Source: Lentisphaeria bacterium | Lineage (GTDB): Bacteria; Verrucomicrobiota; Lentisphaeria; Victivallales; UBA1829 | NCBI GenBank assembly: GCA_017503375.1 | Contig: JAFVTF010000039.1 | Span: forward strand, 1-55,315 | Reading direction: 5' to 3' | DNA length: 55,315 nt | Part shown: piece after piece, positions 34,201 to 42,706 of the stretch | Numbering within the stretch: the first letter of the stretch is position 1 | How the letters are laid out: each line of letters begins with the position of its first letter | The notes under the pieces: model-generated | What the model saw: the letters and a program-made list of their open reading frames with translations, nothing else | Database searches by the model: none | Told to the model about the DNA's origin: nothing | Translations under genes and position numbers: made by a program

Positions 34201-36008
34201 GTCAAAAAACGGTTATCCGTCAATACAAAAATTCCTCTATCGCTTTCTTTCCGGATCAACCGCCCGAACGCCTGCCTCAGATCCATCAGCATGGCAGGCA
34301 GGATGAGTTCATCAAACCATTGGTCTCCTGCAAGTTTCATTTTTGCTTTCAGAATGGGATCATCCCGGCGGGGGAAGGGGAGCTTTTCCAGAATTTCACA
34401 GGAAAGCGTATCTCCCGGCGCATCGAATCCCTGAAAGAACGCTCTGGTTCCCAGCAGAACTTTTTGCGGTTCTTTGATAAACAATTCTGCCAGTTCATCA
34501 TTTCCAACGGTTCCTTCTCCTTGTGCCAGAATCTGATCCGGAAAGATTTTCTTCAAAACAGCAGCATGACCTTCCAGCCGCATTGCTGCGGTATAAAGAG
34601 CCAGTGTTCTTCCGTCAAAGGCTTTGATCAGACTTCCGGTCAAACAGATGCGTTCTTTCAAAAAAAGTTCCGGATTTACAACGGATGTACAATCATAAAC
34701 GGAACCTGTTGCCGGGATGAAAACTCTGCATTGTTTTTGATAATCAAATGGAGACTTCAGTTTATAAGTCTGATCCGGTTTTGGGAATCCGCACAAATTG
34801 ATAAAGTAATCGAATTCATGTTCCGGCTCTTTTCCCGGAAGCGCAAGTGTGGCAGAAAGTCCAATCGTTCCGACCCATTTTTGCCAGAACTCTTCCAGCA
34901 GTTCTTTTGTTTTGACCGGAGAATATTTCAGAGCAGCCTGATCTTTACCAACTGGTTCAAAATAAAAAATTCCTTTATCATCATCAAAAGCTGTGTCATG
35001 CAGAACTCCACGGATAAATTCATAAACAGTGTGCCATTCAGAATTCAGTTCAACGAGAATATTGCTGTAAAATGGACTGCATCTGTTTTGCACCCATAAT
35101 GGAAAAGGTGTTTCTTCCAGAAATTCAGTATCGTTGTAAAACGTTCCCCAGAAATTGTTATCAGGAACATAAACGCTGCCTTGAACATTCGATTGAATAA
35201 GTCCGATCAAACGTTCCAGCATGGAGTGAAATTCAGCGACTTTATCAGAACAAACCTCAAAACAGAGATCTGCCCGCTGCTGTAATGCCCGCAAATATCC
35301 GGTTGAAACAGATTTTGATAAAACCGATGATGCCGCTTCCGGCAGTGCATGAGCTTCATCTGCAACAAGAATTTTATTCTCAAAAAGCGGACTTTCTCTC
35401 AGAGAAAACAGTGCATGATGATTCAAGATCACAAGAGAACTTTCAAAAGCTTTCTTTTCCAATCCTTTATAGTAACAGTTATGTTCATCATTCCGGCAGA
35501 AACTGGAAGCAGCGGTCAAATGCTGTTTCATAAAGGTAATGAATTTTTCACTCCAGCCGAGCGTAAGAACAGCCTGTAATTCATGATTGTTACTGTCTTT
35601 CAGAATATCGCAAAGCCAGGTGAGTTCTTCAAAGAATTCATGATTTTTCGGCATATCTTTCAGATAATGAGAACAGGCATTTTTACAAAGATAATTGGAT
35701 CGGCCCATCAGAACAACATGTTCAAAATTCAGTTTTTCTGCGGTATTTGCAATCTGTTTCTGCAGCAGTTTTCCGGAAGTGGAAACGATGATCGGCCAGG
35801 TATTATAAATGGAGAGCGGACCCAGATACATCAGGGTTTTTCCGATGCCGGTAGGTGCTTCCAGCAAAATGGAACGTTTATTACTGATAGTAGATTTAAT
35901 ATATACATCAGCAACAGCTTTTGAACCTTTGAATTGTTCTTCCCGGAAATCTTTTGTATTATCAAAACCAAGAGTTCCAAGAAGTTTCTGCCAGTCAGTC
36001 TTTTCCAT
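31239..36008 (-). CDS. DinG-like and RecQ-like helicase fusion
   Basis: A 1589-aa protein holding two helicases. Residues of about 1-655 are DinG/XPD-like: Walker A APTGIGKT at 51-58; four Cys at 108, 112, 171 and 178 fit the iron-sulfur cluster of that family; the DEAH box is at 217-220; and motif VI reads QAFGRLIRKESDRG. Residues of about 665-1170 are RecQ-like: Walker A HPAGSGKS near 700, VIDEAH near 800, motif VI QGAGRVCRD near 988, then a RecQ zinc site at about 1122-1163 (FCKKYTCRNNAL, CYACDVC). The last 400 residues are unrecognised and probably helical. Expected activities are 5'-3' and 3'-5' unwinding in one chain, for repair, replication restart or defence. Single uninterrupted frame with its own promoter; the ribosome binding site AAGGA is close to the ATG. 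Confidence 0.85.
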   Translation of the reverse strand: MEKTDWQKLLGTLGFDNTKDFREEQFKGSKAVADVYIKSTISNKRSILLEAPTGIGKTLMYLGPLSIYNTWPIIVSTSGKLLQKQIANTAEKLNFEHVVLMGRSNYLCKNACSHYLKDMPKNHEFFEELTWLCDILKDSNNHELQAVLTLGWSEKFITFMKQHLTAASSFCRNDEHNCYYKGLEKKAFESSLVILNHHALFSLRESPLFENKILVADEAHALPEAASSVLSKSVSTGYLRALQQRADLCFEVCSDKVAEFHSMLERLIGLIQSNVQGSVYVPDNNFWGTFYNDTEFLEETPFPLWVQNRCSPFYSNILVELNSEWHTVYEFIRGVLHDTAFDDDKGIFYFEPVGKDQAALKYSPVKTKELLEEFWQKWVGTIGLSATLALPGKEPEHEFDYFINLCGFPKPDQTYKLKSPFDYQKQCRVFIPATGSVYDCTSVVNPELFLKERICLTGSLIKAFDGRTLALYTAAMRLEGHAAVLKKIFPDQILAQGEGTVGNDELAELFIKEPQKVLLGTRAFFQGFDAPGDTLSCEILEKLPFPRRDDPILKAKMKLAGDQWFDELILPAMLMDLRQAFGRLIRKESDRGIFVLTDNRFLTKDYRSAVETVFCGIEIETFKTPAELLQKISSTIDFSEFNDRFSEEWNAFSQTALFNRITGMRSLDDLLKKMNIPHLYGWQKKIIDNVLSGVPAQFVIHPAGSGKSLTYQLPALMRPGLTLVISPLKALMYDQVESLKNKTGFKDEIAYLNSDISDENEIKKIYSQVTQGKIRLLYVAPERLHKNFINLLLKNGISMLVIDEAHMISEAGTQWRPSYGELKRAWEIFGKPQTLALTATAEESVKQEIKEAFGITDEYISEDSVVRPRVKFSVKVIKDLSGYDTQIDNFIRRSHGKPVLIYCSTAENVVSVATYLSEKNYSVGMYHRNKTAKYAISPKDLNETHQKFLKNEIDILVATKAYGMGIDKPDIWGILYNNAPISLGELVQGAGRVCRDKTILDEYIKQGCPPEISVTFFEENDFTGKNGQREWAIDRPFEELLNIGSNILGQLPERGDKAISCTNYNTVLNEDLMKACILLARFMHSEKMLKDYYFDWKTSEFHFIGITEKVKADKDYQFYIYTKMCDRSMQMYSVMDFCKKYTCRNNALHTYFSGQKIQMKCYACDVCGFDLEKHNQYLNYVKSVSDDYVRKFNCGVFQSDDKAFLQYLRDSGNQITEQLAYLRKEHLQSGQVYSDALLAATLLELQQKKDNPAETVPSFASLSRLLINVKDSVVTKELVLEFFKQNKIPLGKKYLTLFSNLQSFVDETRVLSPLQATKNILEKCFSLNQEIISVESKPMQKALKEWLEKETGPWADFIFSANFTACVHYMKLGKISSVLSYDISDKNAWDEWDNLKKYLVYLKKLNKSDEKKIIFLLDFIKTLPEEQRKEWELILQAPEEFLALQNDKTEHHEWNCDSLVFQSKMLPCRMKQESLVIAELDSDAVLEKIPVNQWNDLINILPVTGKFYPETKTFWQRMTELALPQDFMKKMPESLNNTYQKLPYFLRAFMEHKVFFFRSEANNISQDTKDQKKLNSLSDLSMNIIYGKK

Positions 36009-36036
36009 TTTTTATCCTTATTTTTTACATTGCATG

Positions 36037-36064
36037 AATATATCATATTTTTCAACCTTTTCAA
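36037..36064 (-). promoter_or_regulatory. Promoter of the DinG-RecQ helicase
   Basis: Minus strand TTGAAA, 16-base spacer, TATATT. Confidence 0.6.
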
Positions 36065-36106
36065 GTAATCGGAAGAATATCTCTGTAAAAACTCTCGAAT
36101 CTCCGT

Positions 36107-36134
36107 TTGAAAAATAATCAGTATGGATTATATT
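36107..36134 (+). promoter_or_regulatory. Promoter of the GNAT-like gene
   Basis: TTGAAA, 16-base spacer, TATATT, with the start codon 32 bases further on. Confidence 0.6.
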
Positions 36135-36165
36135 AGCCGGAAATAATATTTTCAGGGAGTTGTTT

Positions 36166-37431
36166 ATGGATATACAGGAATTTGGCAAACGCATGAAGTT
36201 TGACGATGATACGTTGAAGAAGTTTGAACCGGGCTGGCAGGAACTTCTGGAACATTCTTCAGATTCTCTCCCCGATTTTATGAGAAAAGAGTTTTATACA
36301 AAATATTATCCTCTTTGCAAAGGTCCGGAAAACAGTTTGATCTTTCCTGCAATGGAAAAAGTGGAAAGGATTCTTGAATCAAATCCTGCAGCAGCCCGTT
36401 ATGCATGGATGCTTCATTACGCACTGCTCCTGGCTCCGAAAAATATTCTTAATCTGCCGTGGAGAGAACCGATGGAAGTCTTTGGAAAAAATTCCGGAAT
36501 TTTTCTCCTGATGATCGCTCTTTCCGCATTGCCGCTTGTCCGTAAAAAACACGAAGAATTGAATCTTCCGGAAAAATATATGCATGGTGTCGCAGAATGG
36601 ATCGGCGGAACCATCGGGATTTATGCCGCCGCTCATAACGGACAGCCGGGACATACAATAACTCAGACGTATTGGCTGCGGTACAGTATCAACGGCGAAC
36701 TTTTCAGAATCGGAAGACTGGAATTTCTGCCCGGAGTCTGGAATCCGGAATTGCCCGCTGTTTACAGAAACAGAAATGACCGGTCTCTGGCTGTTCTCTG
36801 TCAGGATGGCTGGGCTTTTGATAAAGAAGGGTTCCGTGTTGATCCGGAACAGAAAACTCCCGCATTTACCGCAAAACTGATTTTTATGGATGATTCCATT
36901 ACAGGAACACCCATCTCTCCTTACGGCTTTCCTGTTCCGGAACAGACTGTCACCTTGAACCGGAAGGATTGGGAACCTGTTTGCGCTCCATGGGAAAAGA
37001 ATCTGACGATCCATATTCCCGGGGGAGGGGGAATCACAACAGGAGCTCTTTATCAATCTCTGCGTGATGCAAAAGAGTTTTATAAAAAATATTTCGGAGA
37101 GGATTACAAAGTCTTCACCTGTATGTCATGGCTTTTTAATCCCGCTTGGGAAAAAGAACTTCCGGAATCCAATATTGCAAAATGGCAGAAACAGGTTTAT
37201 CTGACACCGCCATTACCGCCTGCCGGAATGCCCGGATACTTTTTCATTTATGGAAAAGCTGAAGGTGATCCCCGCAGACAACCTGTCACAAGTTCTTTAC
37301 ACAAAGCATTTTGCAATATTATCGAGCGCGGAGAGCCTCTGCGCTGGGGCGGAATGTTCTTTATGGCTGAAGATATCGAAGAATACGGAACAGAATATTA
37401 CAGAAAACAGTGGAAAATGAGTGAAAAATAA
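36166..37431 (+). CDS. Acyltransferase-like protein (NAT_N/GNAT_C type)
   Basis: A 421-aa cytoplasmic protein. The second half resembles the paired N-acyltransferase N-terminal and GNAT-like C-terminal domains: LFRIGRLEF, then LTIHIPGGGGITTGAL, a SLRDAKEFYKKYFGED helix, FTCMSWLFNPAW, and ESNIAKW. The first 160 residues are helical and unrecognised. The natural acyl acceptor is unknown. The chosen ATG has GGGAG six bases before. It is monocistronic, ends directly against repeat copy 3, and is divergent from the helicase gene; a functional link to the helicase is not shown. Confidence 0.55.
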   Translation: MDIQEFGKRMKFDDDTLKKFEPGWQELLEHSSDSLPDFMRKEFYTKYYPLCKGPENSLIFPAMEKVERILESNPAAARYAWMLHYALLLAPKNILNLPWREPMEVFGKNSGIFLLMIALSALPLVRKKHEELNLPEKYMHGVAEWIGGTIGIYAAAHNGQPGHTITQTYWLRYSINGELFRIGRLEFLPGVWNPELPAVYRNRNDRSLAVLCQDGWAFDKEGFRVDPEQKTPAFTAKLIFMDDSITGTPISPYGFPVPEQTVTLNRKDWEPVCAPWEKNLTIHIPGGGGITTGALYQSLRDAKEFYKKYFGEDYKVFTCMSWLFNPAWEKELPESNIAKWQKQVYLTPPLPPAGMPGYFFIYGKAEGDPRRQPVTSSLHKAFCNIIERGEPLRWGGMFFMAEDIEEYGTEYYRKQWKMSEK

Positions 37432-37524
37432 GGCTCTGTTCCCAACGAAGGTTGGTTTGTGAGCGGGAAAGACGGAAAAAACTTTTGAAAATTTTTCCCT
37501 TCTTCCCCGAACCCCATCATCCTT
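37432..37524 (-). repeat. Dispersed hairpin element, copy 3
   Basis: Inverted relative to copies 1, 2 and 5. It begins GGCTCTGTTCCCAA immediately after the stop codon of the GNAT-like gene and ends in CATCATCC, whose reverse strand GGATGATG contains the TGA stop of the convergent GH106-like gene. Only the stem half is present; its arms contain several mismatches. It occupies the whole gap between two convergent genes. Confidence 0.8.
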
Positions 37525-40500
37525 TCTGTTTGATTTTCAAAATCTCCGGTACGGAAAGCAAGCCGCAGGGAACCAGCTGGCGTTCCGGATGTTCATAGAC
37601 TTTGTGCTGATACGGACCTGTCCGGATGGGCCATTTTTCGTTCAGATAAAACGGTCCGAGCGCATTCCGCCGATGTCCGTATACAGTGATTTCAATATGA
37701 CTTTTTCCTGCAGGAAGCTGAATCTGATACGGCGGCCAGGGAAGAATCGTTTCTTCATTATCATTGATTTTGACTCCCAGGAGCGAACCGCGCCATTCTC
37801 CAATTTTTAATAACGCCGGTTCAGAGAGTTCCGTTTCTGTGATATAAGTCAGATTTCCTGCATAGTTCGGGAGATTCTGACTGCACCAGTCTCCGCATGT
37901 CAGCGTTTCCGGAAGTGTTGTGATAACGTTATTGTTTTTTACACCGAAATTACCCGAGAGATAAACTGTTTCTAAACCGCGTTGTCCGCAGTTGTAATCC
38001 GTGCGGAGCGTCAGAATATTCTTCCCGTTTTTCAGTAAGTTCAACGGGATTTTTACTCCCCGGAGAATGTCCTCCATCCAGAACCCATCTGTTTCAGCCG
38101 GGAATGATATTCCGTTCAATTCAAACGAAAACAGTTCCGGATGTTCCATGAAAAGTGTACATGGCGATTGCGGAATCGTTTCACATTCAAAATCATATCG
38201 GAGTTCCAGTTTTACGCTTTTCCATTTTTTGTTCTTATCCCATCTCCACGGTTGAGCCATCAAACCGCCGCGGGGTGCAGAACCCAGTCCGGTACGCAGT
38301 TCATCATCCACAAGCAGAATATAATTTTTCTCTTTCCAGTTCCCGTTTTCAATGCGCCATGCTGCATGATCCAATACCAGTTTGTTTGATTCTGAAAGAC
38401 GGTATTTCATGGGGGTATCTGTCAATGGAATTCCGTAGGCCATTGGCAGATTTTTTTTCTCCGGAGCATTGGAAATATCATTTTGAGTGATAAAATAAAG
38501 TTTTGTTTCCAACTGCTCCAGCGGAGTGTTGAAACGGTAATATTTTCCATCGGATACAAAATTTGTTTTCGTTATTGCTCCGTTCTTCAGATCAAGTTCA
38601 TAAAGATTTCCCCGGTCAGAGAGTTCCAGTGAAACTTCAATAGAAGAATATTGAATGTTCCGGTCCCGTACCATAGGAGCTTCTTTGACTGCTGGAGAAA
38701 ACTCCATGGAGGTGTTGCAGAGCATGAAACTGTATGCATCATCGAGATCAGCCAGCCGGTATAATACAGAATGAGCCTCTTTTCCATCAGAGGTGATAGA
38801 AACTCTGCGCGGAATCTTATCTGAAATATCTTCCATAGTGACTTTTGTAAATTTTTCAAAAAGTTCAGCTGCACGTTCGGAGGGCAGGGCATCCACAAAC
38901 TCCGGCGGCATTCCCAGATAGAAAACTTTCCCTGTGAATTTTTCCAGCAAATCAAGCGTTGTACTGCGGATCGTCCTCAGCTGCGGGATCAGCACCATGG
39001 AATAATGAGCCTGTCCCAAAGTGAGCGTTTCTGAATCCGCAGAACCGAACCGTGAAAGATGTTCTTCGTCACCGAAATCAAAATCCAAATGTTCCGATAA
39101 AAGGAGATTTGTCAGTTCGTTGTGAGCTTTGTCAAGAGGTGCAACCTGTTCCGTATAGAAGCCGTCCATTGCTTTTGTTCCGGGTTTGATTTGACGGCGT
39201 TCCCGTTCGATGTCTGTTGCCGGAATATCTTTTATCATAACGGCCCAGACGGATTCGATCGGATGAATGACCAGCAGGTCCCGTATTTCATCTCCGGGCG
39301 TCAACGTTGCAGAAAGCCGGGCAAAATAATCTTCCATGACGGAATATTTTTCATACCACGGAGAATGACTTGAAATACTTGCCGGATAGTCCCGTTTCCC
39401 TTCCGCCTCCATGGAGTACCAGGAAAGGTGCAGACACCGCTGGTTGACGCCCAGAGCAAATTGCCAGTCGCATAACGCTTTGTGTCCGAAAATCGGAAAA
39501 TCCCATCCTGTACAAGCATAACTTTCCGTCATGACACGTTCTTTCCCGAGCTGTCTTGCAACGGATGTGCACTGTTTGATCGTGTTGAAAACATTCCAGT
39601 GTTCGGTGAGAACATCAATTCCGGGAATCTGCATGTGTTCATAAAACCGCATGGCAGCCCCGTTATAAAGAACCTGTCCGGAAAGATAATCTTCCATTGT
39701 GGTATGTCCGGTCATGGAAAGATGATGTTCGCCGCACCATTTTCCGATGACTCCGGTAAATGTTTTTGTAAACAGGTTTGTAATCAGATTATAGTAATCA
39801 TAACGGACTTTTGAGACTTCATATTCTCCGAAGAAGAAAAGTTCCGGAAGATGATCCAGCAGATCATAGCCGCATGTTTTCCGGAATTCATCCGGGAGCT
39901 TTGCAGTCCATGGCATACTCAACAGAACATCTCCGTGAATATAACATGGTTCATCAGAAAAGATACCGGGAATGGATTTTCCGAATTTTTCACCGTACCG
40001 CTTATAATATTCTTCATGTGTAACGTTGACAAATTCTTCAACAGCCGCCGGATTGAGTGTGTCCAGATAGGTTTCCCCGTTATACCAGCTGGACCGTTCC
40101 ATATATTCCCAGTAAAAGGTATAATAATCTCCGGATTCCGGAATTTCATTATCTGTCAGTCTCCGGGATTCCAGAAGTTTATTCCCTTGTGTTTTCAGTT
40201 CAAAGCGGACAACCGGTGTTCCCGATTCCGGGGCATTGCCCTGACAGTATTTGAGTTTCCGCATTTTGAATTCATCATTGGCGGTAACAATACCTCCTGC
40301 GGCTCCGGAGGGCCAGCGGTCTTCATCATAAAGCCACGCTTCCATTTCCTGTTTTTCCGCTTCATCAATACACGCTGAAATACATTCAAACCATTTGCCG
40401 GAAAGGTATGGCGTATCCAATCCTGTGCGGGAGTGCATGTAGAATCCGCCGAATCCCATTTGTTTCATTGTCCGGATCTGACTGCGCAATTTTTCCGGAT

Positions 40501-40585
40501 TCAATGCAGAATTCCAAGCCCAAAATGGTGCACCCCGGAATTTGGAATCCATATTTTTCACGTTTTCAAGTAATGTATTCAGCAT
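37517..40585 (-). CDS. GH106-like glycosidase (alpha-L-rhamnosidase family)
   Basis: A 1022-aa protein without signal peptide. The N-terminal barrel matches the GH106 pattern: FRGAPFWAWN, MGFGGFYMHSRTGLDT, AWLYDEDRWPSGAAGG near residue 100, FSDEPCY near 212, TGHTTMEDYL, and HLSWYSMEAEGKRDYP. The C-terminal part is beta-sandwich (about 700-1020), with ENGKNILTLRTDYN-type jelly-roll sequence. It probably removes rhamnose or a related sugar from oligosaccharides taken up by the cell. AAGGA precedes the ATG. It is divergent from a GntR regulator, mirroring the GHL6-like gene of the first locus. Its stop codon lies within repeat copy 3. Confidence 0.75.
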   Translation of the reverse strand: MLNTLLENVKNMDSKFRGAPFWAWNSALNPEKLRSQIRTMKQMGFGGFYMHSRTGLDTPYLSGKWFECISACIDEAEKQEMEAWLYDEDRWPSGAAGGIVTANDEFKMRKLKYCQGNAPESGTPVVRFELKTQGNKLLESRRLTDNEIPESGDYYTFYWEYMERSSWYNGETYLDTLNPAAVEEFVNVTHEEYYKRYGEKFGKSIPGIFSDEPCYIHGDVLLSMPWTAKLPDEFRKTCGYDLLDHLPELFFFGEYEVSKVRYDYYNLITNLFTKTFTGVIGKWCGEHHLSMTGHTTMEDYLSGQVLYNGAAMRFYEHMQIPGIDVLTEHWNVFNTIKQCTSVARQLGKERVMTESYACTGWDFPIFGHKALCDWQFALGVNQRCLHLSWYSMEAEGKRDYPASISSHSPWYEKYSVMEDYFARLSATLTPGDEIRDLLVIHPIESVWAVMIKDIPATDIERERRQIKPGTKAMDGFYTEQVAPLDKAHNELTNLLLSEHLDFDFGDEEHLSRFGSADSETLTLGQAHYSMVLIPQLRTIRSTTLDLLEKFTGKVFYLGMPPEFVDALPSERAAELFEKFTKVTMEDISDKIPRRVSITSDGKEAHSVLYRLADLDDAYSFMLCNTSMEFSPAVKEAPMVRDRNIQYSSIEVSLELSDRGNLYELDLKNGAITKTNFVSDGKYYRFNTPLEQLETKLYFITQNDISNAPEKKNLPMAYGIPLTDTPMKYRLSESNKLVLDHAAWRIENGNWKEKNYILLVDDELRTGLGSAPRGGLMAQPWRWDKNKKWKSVKLELRYDFECETIPQSPCTLFMEHPELFSFELNGISFPAETDGFWMEDILRGVKIPLNLLKNGKNILTLRTDYNCGQRGLETVYLSGNFGVKNNNVITTLPETLTCGDWCSQNLPNYAGNLTYITETELSEPALLKIGEWRGSLLGVKINDNEETILPWPPYQIQLPAGKSHIEITVYGHRRNALGPFYLNEKWPIRTGPYQHKVYEHPERQLVPCGLLSVPEILKIKQKG

Positions 40586-40615
40586 GGTATTGTTCCTTTA
40601 TTCTCATTTTACTAT

Positions 40616-40644
40616 AACATAGCACGCTTTTATCTTAGATTCAA
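40616..40644 (-). promoter_or_regulatory. Promoter of the GH106-like gene
   Basis: Minus strand TTGAAT, 17-base spacer, TATGTT. Confidence 0.45.
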
Positions 40645-40715
40645 GCCTTGTTCAAAAGAGGGATATGAAAGAATGTCTCAGAAAAAATTTTTTCAAAAAA
40701 ATAACATTACCCCTC

Positions 40716-40744
40716 TTGCAATTTTCAGAAAAATGATATATAAT
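40716..40744 (+). promoter_or_regulatory. Promoter of the second GntR regulator
   Basis: TTGCAA, 17-base spacer, TATAAT, the best -10 match in the window. Confidence 0.65.
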
Positions 40745-40759
40745 ATGTTATAAAAGAAG

Positions 40760-40777
40760 AATATAAGATCTTATATT
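40760..40777 (+). promoter_or_regulatory. Perfect 18-base palindrome, candidate operator
   Basis: AATATAAGATCTTATATT lies between the predicted transcription start and the GGAGG of the regulator gene. Its length, symmetry and position suit a dimeric repressor, most likely the GntR protein encoded directly downstream. Confidence 0.55.
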
Positions 40778-40793
40778 TTGTTTGGAGGTTACA

Positions 40794-41894
40794 ATGTCAA
40801 CGCCCCGTTACAGAATCATAACGAATGATTTGCTGAATGCAATTGATACCAACGAATTGCATCCGGGGGATCGTATTGCCTCGATCCGGGAACTTTCGGA
40901 AAAATATCAGGTCAGCCAGATCACGGCACTCCGTGTTTTCAAAGAACTTTCCCAGCTTGATAAGATCGAACGGCGCGACGGAATGGGGTATTTCGTAAAA
41001 GAAAAGGAAAAAGAAAAAACAATCGTTCCGGGAAATACTCTGATTCTTGCCTGCCGTTCACCGCAGCAGGTTTCTACAAAAGATAATTTTATTCTGCGGT
41101 TGACGGAAGGAATACAAACCTCTGCATTATCCCGCGGGCTGAATCTTTTTGTGCCAAGAACTGTTGCCATGATCCGGACTCCCATCATAGATGAGGCCCA
41201 CATGGAAAATCTTCTGCGGGATATTCAGGAAGTTTCCCATCCGGCAGGAATTATTCTGGATATGCTTTACCCGGATGAGATGATCAGAAAACATATTTTG
41301 CCGCATATCGGAAATCTGCCGTGTGTGATTGCCGGAAGAAAAAGCAAACTTCCTGTACAGACAGTTTCTCTTCCTTTTATGAAATGTGCTGATGACGCAG
41401 CGCGTTTGGCAATGCAATCCGATGCGGAAGAATTTTTTATTTATGAAGACAGCCGGAATCCCTGGGGCGGAAATGCGGAAATGTGTCAACGTTTGCAGGA
41501 CCTGCTCATGAAAGCCGGATTCTCACGGAAGCAGATTCATTTCCGTGATAAAATACTGACTTTCCGTCAGCGCGATGTGGAACTGCGCGACGAATTGAAA
41601 GAAAAAATATTATCCTCATCCCATAAAATACTGGTGTTTTCTTCCTCCGATTATTTCAGTGAAACGATTATGAATGAACTGCATGAAGAGTGCTGTTTCG
41701 GAAAACGCTGTTCTCTGATTTCTTTCGGCGGATTTGAATGTATGATGACGAATATTCCGCCAGTCACGTCGATCGTTCCGGATGCCCGTAAAATCGGTGT
41801 GCTTGCTGTGGAACAAATCCTGAAAAACGATATGAATGCTTATTCACAAAATCTGGAAACAGATTACAAAATAGAATTGAACTGTACTTTATAA
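40794..41894 (+). CDS. GntR-type transcriptional regulator with sugar-binding-like C-terminal domain
   Basis: A 366-aa regulator with a GntR winged helix in the first 75 residues ([42 protein letters not shown]) and a LacI-type ligand domain after it ([30 protein letters not shown]). GGAGG precedes the chosen ATG; four extra codons upstream are unlikely to be translated. It stands 26 bases before a pseudopilin gene and is divergent from the GH106-like gene, the same plan as the 3208 regulator. It probably controls both directions in response to an oligosaccharide. Confidence 0.85.
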   Translation: MSTPRYRIITNDLLNAIDTNELHPGDRIASIRELSEKYQVSQITALRVFKELSQLDKIERRDGMGYFVKEKEKEKTIVPGNTLILACRSPQQVSTKDNFILRLTEGIQTSALSRGLNLFVPRTVAMIRTPIIDEAHMENLLRDIQEVSHPAGIILDMLYPDEMIRKHILPHIGNLPCVIAGRKSKLPVQTVSLPFMKCADDAARLAMQSDAEEFFIYEDSRNPWGGNAEMCQRLQDLLMKAGFSRKQIHFRDKILTFRQRDVELRDELKEKILSSSHKILVFSSSDYFSETIMNELHEECCFGKRCSLISFGGFECMMTNIPPVTSIVPDARKIGVLAVEQILKNDMNAYSQNLETDYKIELNCTL

Positions 41895-41920
41895 AAATAC
41901 TCAACAGGAGGAACTTTTTT

Positions 41921-42688
41921 ATGATCAGAAAATGGAACGGAAAAGCAGCTCAGGAAAAAAGAGATTTTACTCTGATTGAACTGCTCGTTGTGATTGCGAT
42001 CATCGCAATTCTAGCCGGAATGTTATTGCCCGCTTTGAACAATGCACGGGAATCCGGACGCGGCGCAAGCTGTAAAAACAATATGAAACAGATCGGTTTG
42101 CACACCGCAAATTATTGCAATGACAACGACGATTTTTATCCTGTTGGAGCATCTTATAAAGGCGGACCGTTGTATTCCGGTGAACAGACATGGTTCGACT
42201 GTATGAAGAATTATCTGCCGGAGTTATGGGCAAATGGAAATTTCTACTGTCCAATCAAATCTTCCTCTTCCGTTCCGCCTCCGACTTACGGCGGAATCTT
42301 CCGTTGTCCTTCCGATAATTTCCGTATTGCCAAAGGTGTTGCAATTCCGAAACGGGCTTTGAGTTATGCTTTGCATGGCAGTATCGGTCTTGCCTATAAC
42401 AGCGAAGGAAAATATAATTCCTACTACATCACAAAAGTTACCCAGGCAAAAAATGTCTCTACCCGTATTTACCGCATAGATTGTACTTACGAAGCAAAAC
42501 CGGCGGCATATGTCGGTTTGGATAACTTCCATGATATTTATGGGTTCAATGATACTGATGAAAGTTCAAAAGGAGAAGTTTCATTTCGTCACAACCGTCA
42601 GGCAAATGCTTTGTTCCTTGACGGTCATGTGGGCAGCCTGAATATAACTCAGACAAAATCCAATCCCCAGCAGTATCTGACTCAATAA
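41921..42688 (+). CDS. Pseudopilin-like protein with prepilin N-terminus and H-X9-DG ending
   Basis: A 255-aa protein with a charged leader (about 15 residues), then [11 protein letters not shown] and a helix ending LPALNNAR. The mature Glu5 is present, but the residue before the cut is Asp, not Gly. The C-terminal signature is [15 protein letters not shown] (H-X9-DG). It is clearly related to the protein at 4323, nearly identical over the first helix and diverged afterwards. AGGAGG precedes the ATG. It lies between the regulator and the giant beta-helix protein. Confidence 0.87.
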   Translation: MIRKWNGKAAQEKRDFTLIELLVVIAIIAILAGMLLPALNNARESGRGASCKNNMKQIGLHTANYCNDNDDFYPVGASYKGGPLYSGEQTWFDCMKNYLPELWANGNFYCPIKSSSSVPPPTYGGIFRCPSDNFRIAKGVAIPKRALSYALHGSIGLAYNSEGKYNSYYITKVTQAKNVSTRIYRIDCTYEAKPAAYVGLDNFHDIYGFNDTDESSKGEVSFRHNRQANALFLDGHVGSLNITQTKSNPQQYLTQ

Positions 42689-42706
42689 ATTCGGGGGACA
42701 TTCAAA

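Noticed and set aside
34119..35099. Open frame of 326 codons opposite the double helicase
   Set aside because: Antisense to the conserved DinG helicase motifs; Phe/Gln/Cys-rich and no start signals.
31239..36008. Interpretation as a known multi-gene defence system
   Set aside because: The flanking genes (GNAT-like, sugar operon) are not recognised defence partners; only the fusion itself and the small peptide remain as hints.
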